From the NCBI GenBank assembly GCA_022749755.1, contig CM040442.1, positions 12,250,457-12,314,456 on the forward strand: a stretch of DNA of 64,000 nucleotides. Reading direction: 5' to 3'. Made by a program: the position numbers and the translations under genes. The stretch is from Azadirachta indica. Taxonomy: Eukaryota; Streptophyta; Magnoliopsida; Sapindales; Meliaceae. Below are positions 60,953-64,000 of the stretch, piece after piece. Position 1 is the first letter of the stretch. Each line of letters opens with the position of its first letter. The notes under the pieces were generated by a model, which was not told where the DNA came from, ran no database searches, and saw only the letters and a list, made by a program, of their open reading frames with translations.

Positions 60953-61006
60953 TGGTGTAGTAGATAAGGCATTGACATTATTTAGATAGGCCTTAGGTTC
61001 AATTCC
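60953..61006 (+). other. tRNA-like A/B-box unit in the right arm
   Basis: TGGTGTAGTAGA (60953-60964) and GGTTCAATTCC (60996-61006) mirror the unit in the left arm, with a comparable spacing. It points to the right, out of the element. Confidence 0.55.
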
Positions 61007-62692
61007 CATAGAAAGCACTTTAACAAAATCGATTTTCGTTCAAACCATTGGTTTAGTTCGGTTCATCCTTAAATTATTTATTTAAACCGAAGGGTAAACT
61101 CGAAAAAATATAAATGTCAAGGGGTTGAATGGTAGTTTTAAACTAATAGGGGTGTAATTGGTACAAGCTAATAAATAAAAAGCGAAATTGGTATTTTTCC
61201 CCCTTAAAACAATGCAATAACTAATACCAAGCAATTTAAATTCTTCTTAAGTACAATACAATAATAAAGCCAATAAATAACTCAATAATTAATATGTAAA
61301 TAATCGCAATTAAAGTTTAAGTGTGTGTGAGAAATGTGTACAATAATAACAATTATGTAAATCTGGTGAGTGAGAGAATTAAGAAAGACAACACCGATTT
61401 TTATGTGGTTTGCCAAACCTATGACCTACTTCATGCCTTTAAGCTTACCCGTTTGAGGATTTCACTATATTGTTCCTTCAAACTCAAAGGCAACAAAATA
61501 CAACTTCAAGCGAACTTTTAAGTGCCATTCAAACCATATACCAAGAGGACTTGACCTGATGCCTCTCTAACCTTTACGAATCAAGTGACTTATGGGTGTC
61601 ACTCAAATCTTACCCCAAGTGTGTTTCCTTCACACTCAATCTTACAATAATTATAAAGAAATAATCTTGTTAAAAGAATTCTATGCAGGAAAGATACGAA
61701 CACTCTTTTTTAAAGAACATTAAAATTGAAAAATTAGAGTGTATATGAATTGGAGGTTTGATTTGCAAATGAAAACTTAAATTCTTTATATTGCACTTCT
61801 AAGATATGTGACAAAGTTTTTGAAATGTGCAAAAACTTATTTTAAATGAGTTTTAGTTTAGCATTTACAATAAAATTAGAAAACTAACTGTTACTAGCCA
61901 TTAGGGGGTCAAATATTCAAATTTTCATGTACGTCGTTTGACCAAAGAAGCTTATTCGATTGACTAAGTAAATTCATAAAGCATTATTTTAAAAACCTGG
62001 AAAATTGGTTGACCAATCTAGAAAGATCATTTAACCGATCGGCTCAGTTCGATAAACCAAGTGGTTTAATTTGATTGACCAACCCAAGATCCCTACACTC
62101 TGTCATCGGTCGGTTGATTGACTAGTCTGGTTTAGTCAACCAAACCAGTCTAAACCGATTTTGTTGGAAAGGCATTCTGAACCAATTTTTTGGCAAAATT
62201 GAAAACTTTGTATTTTGGTTCATTTTCAAGGTTTGAAAAATTTACACTTTGATGCAATTTTCACATTTCAGAAACTTCCAATTTGGCTTATGGAAAATGA
62301 CTATTTTTTACATATTCAAAATATTTACTTCAAAATTATATGAACTTTTGAAAAACTTTAAAAATTATTTATTGTAATAAAAAATAAATTTGAACTTTTA
62401 AGTGCAAATAAATATTCAATTTATTTAATTTTAAAGTCACATTACAAAATAAAAAATCATTTAATATATGTGTCTTCAATTCTTCAAATCTTCTCTTCAA
62501 ATTGCTCCTAGGTATTCCTATTTTGCTTTTCATTAATAATTTCATTTTGGATGTTCTTTATATCTTTATAATTGCATTTTAATTCTTCATGCTAAACATT
62601 TCACAATAAATATTACAAAAAGAATTTGGTTAGTTAAAGATATTAATGTTTGTGATCATTAAAATAATGGGTTATGAGACTTAAGGCTAATA

Positions 62693-63503
62693 CTTAGTGG
62701 ACTTATGTTCCGCCACATGTCCAGCCTATATTTTCCCTATAACAACATAGATATGTTATCTTAATCATATAAAGTTATATTATAGAAAAGACGCGTTATG
62801 CTCTACCATAATTAATGATACATTAATTTTAATAATTAAATTACAGTAACAATAGATTCTAACAATAATTTTCATGTTATTTTTCAATTAATAGAAATAT
62901 ACTAATTTTTCTAGTTTATAATTAAAAATATTTATGGTGTTAAAAAACAAGAACCAAACAAGTGTTCTAAATCACTACAGTTAGGGTTTTTCTTAAGTAT
63001 CGGGCCAATGGAAATCGACATAAGCAAATGCAAGAACCTCACTGTTAATACACAAATTAATTAGGTTTAATTTTTTTAAATTACAATTTAAAAAAGTTTA
63101 AAATCACTATTTGACTTGTGAGTTCAATTGGTTTCTTGCTTTATTTTAAAAAAAAATTAATCTTTTATTTTCAATTCGTTCAATTTTTTTAGAAAATTAA
63201 TTTAATTTTGGTTGGATTTAGTTTGATTTTAGAGAAGACATATAATACCTATTCTTACTTTTAATGGTCTAAAATATTACAGTAACAGTGTTTATAAGCT
63301 TTGTTATTTATGTTAGAAGTGATAAAAAATCAATTGACTAAAATAAATATATAGATATTAGAGTTTAAATGCAAAATTTTGATTATAATTTTATGTTAAT
63401 TAGTTAAAAAATAAAGAATCAAATATTAGCATTTTAATTTTTTTTATATTTTCCATTACTGGTTGAGTTGTGGTCTGGTATGTGCAAGCTCATATTTTGC
63501 ATT
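62693..63503. other. Intergenic
   Basis: AT-rich, with no gene or repeat recognised. Confidence 0.5.
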
Positions 63504-64000
63504 TGTTAGCCTTAAAACTTATAACCTATTGTTTTGATGATAACAAACATTGATATTCTTAACTAACCACATTCTTCTTGTAGCATTTATTGTTATACTT
63601 TTAGTATGAAGAATTGGAATGCAATTGTGAAGATACAAAAAACATCCAAAATGAATGCATTCATGAAGAGCAAAATTGGAATCCCCAAAAGCAAATTATA
63701 GATTAAAGTCACAAGCTTGATGTTTTATTTTGTATTATTTTGTGTAGGCTTGTATTTGTAAGTGTGCATAATGATTGTGTTAAACTCAAGATTTTTTAAA
63801 AAATAAATGTTTTGAGTTTTAAAAATCGAATTAAATTGTAAGTTTTTAAAACCTGTAATATGGACCCAAAATGCAAATTTTTCAAACCTTAAAAATAGAC
63901 TAAAATGCAAAGTTTTCAAAACTGTTAGAAAACCGGTTTAGTGAAACTTGATCCAATAAAACTAGTTCAGACTGGCTCAGTTGATCGAACCAATGGCAGA
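63504..64000 (+). repeat. Start of another Sirevirus-like LTR, plus orientation, cut by the window end
   Basis: TGTTAGCCTTAA at 63504 and GTTTTGATGATAACAAACAT next to it correspond to the complement of the right end of the 57188 and 62692 LTRs. Later parts (ATTGCAATTGTGAAGATACA-like, AAAATTGGAATCCCCAAAAG) also match. It shows a second family member in the opposite direction. Confidence 0.75.

Larger units (their letters stand above)
60244..61203. mobile_element. 960-bp foldback element with outward tRNA-like units in both arms
   Basis: The left end AAAATACCAATTTTTTCCC and the complement of the right end match, and complementarity continues for hundreds of bases (TTATTTATTAGCTTGTACCA, TTTACCCTTCGGTTTAAAT) nearly to the centre at about 60720. 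Flanks are TTACAACCA (60235-60243) and TTAAAACAA (61204-61212). The left LTR holds the single unduplicated site TTAAAACAA at 55775-55783. A 9-bp duplication with long inverted ends fits a Mutator-like foldback. There is no coding capacity. Confidence 0.8.
55718..62692 (-). mobile_element. Sirevirus-like copia retrotransposon, gag only, minus strand
   Basis: Long LTRs (55718-57188; 60199-62692 including an insertion) flank a ~3 kb interior. Reading leftward: a degenerate primer binding site near 60180-60195, gag (60100-58920), then a non-coding part with several GGGGGAGAAA-type tracts and the polypurine tract at the LTR. Protease, integrase, RT and RNase H are absent. Long LTRs, a coiled-coil gag and multiple polypurine tracts are features of the Sirevirus (Maximus/SIRE) lineage. 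Confidence 0.75.
60199..62692 (-). repeat. 5' LTR of the Sirevirus-like element, with foldback insertion
   Basis: It starts TGCCACTAAGG next to the primer binding site and ends near TAAGGCTAATA. It is about 1.53 kb without the 960-bp insertion, against 1.47 kb for the left copy. Confidence 0.8.

Noticed and set aside
60429..61006. Two genuine tRNA genes
   Set aside because: A- and B-box words and spacing fit, but acceptor and anticodon stems do not form convincingly, so they are called tRNA-like only.
1..64000. CRISPR arrays, bacterial operons, organelle insertions
   Set aside because: No spaced identical repeats, no bacterial gene layout and no recognisable plastid or mitochondrial genes were seen.

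Overview
The window is nuclear DNA of a flowering plant. It is AT-rich, its genes have introns with GT/AG borders, and it is packed with nested LTR retrotransposons and DNA-transposon debris. A TIR-NB-LRR resistance-gene relic points to a eudicot, because this class is missing from grasses. I cannot name the species from sequence alone.

Only one gene looks intact: a ten-exon serine carboxypeptidase of peptidase family S28 (lysosomal Pro-X carboxypeptidase type, 500 codons) at 13834-17182. Three other host genes are broken. A BAHD acyltransferase (about 769-999 and 4176-4665) is split by a Ty1/copia element. A receptor-like LRR protein (about 23160-24570) keeps only its C-terminal part readable. 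A TIR-NB-LRR gene (46192-51148) keeps its exon order but has many in-frame stops; its last exon is open for 315 codons. A short EF-hand exon-like piece lies at about 52390-52483.

Layout: 1-770 no gene; 769-4665 BAHD relic holding copia element 1 (1000-4175); 5015-11095 copia element 2, itself holding a ~1.5 kb insertion; 11150-13400 an inverted copy of 29450-31120; 13834-17182 the carboxypeptidase; 17400-22900 foldback and CACTA-like DNA; 23160-24570 the LRR relic; 25785-26919 a Mutator-like element with a perfect 9-bp target duplication; 27000-33000 interspersed repeats; 33023-36100 a Ty3/gypsy remnant with two minisatellites; 36650-42470 a minus-strand Ty3/gypsy relic lacking reverse transcriptase, with extra 3'-end copies; 42480-46190 repeats and a tandemly duplicated flank; 46192-52500 the resistance-gene relic and its 3' side; 54470-55715 a possible solo LTR; 55718-62692 a minus-strand, Sirevirus-like copia relic with gag but no pol; 63504-64000 the start of another LTR of the same family in the opposite orientation.

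The most unusual structure is a 960-bp foldback element at 60244-61203. It sits inside the right LTR of the Sirevirus-like element, and the left LTR preserves the empty site. Nearly the whole element is an inverted repeat. Each arm carries a tRNA-like A-box/B-box pair pointing outward, and 9-bp target duplications flank it.

The genes do not form a functional unit. The window is a gene-poor tract where decayed gene families (acyltransferase, receptor-like protein, TIR-NB-LRR) have been cut up by several generations of transposons around one conserved protease gene.
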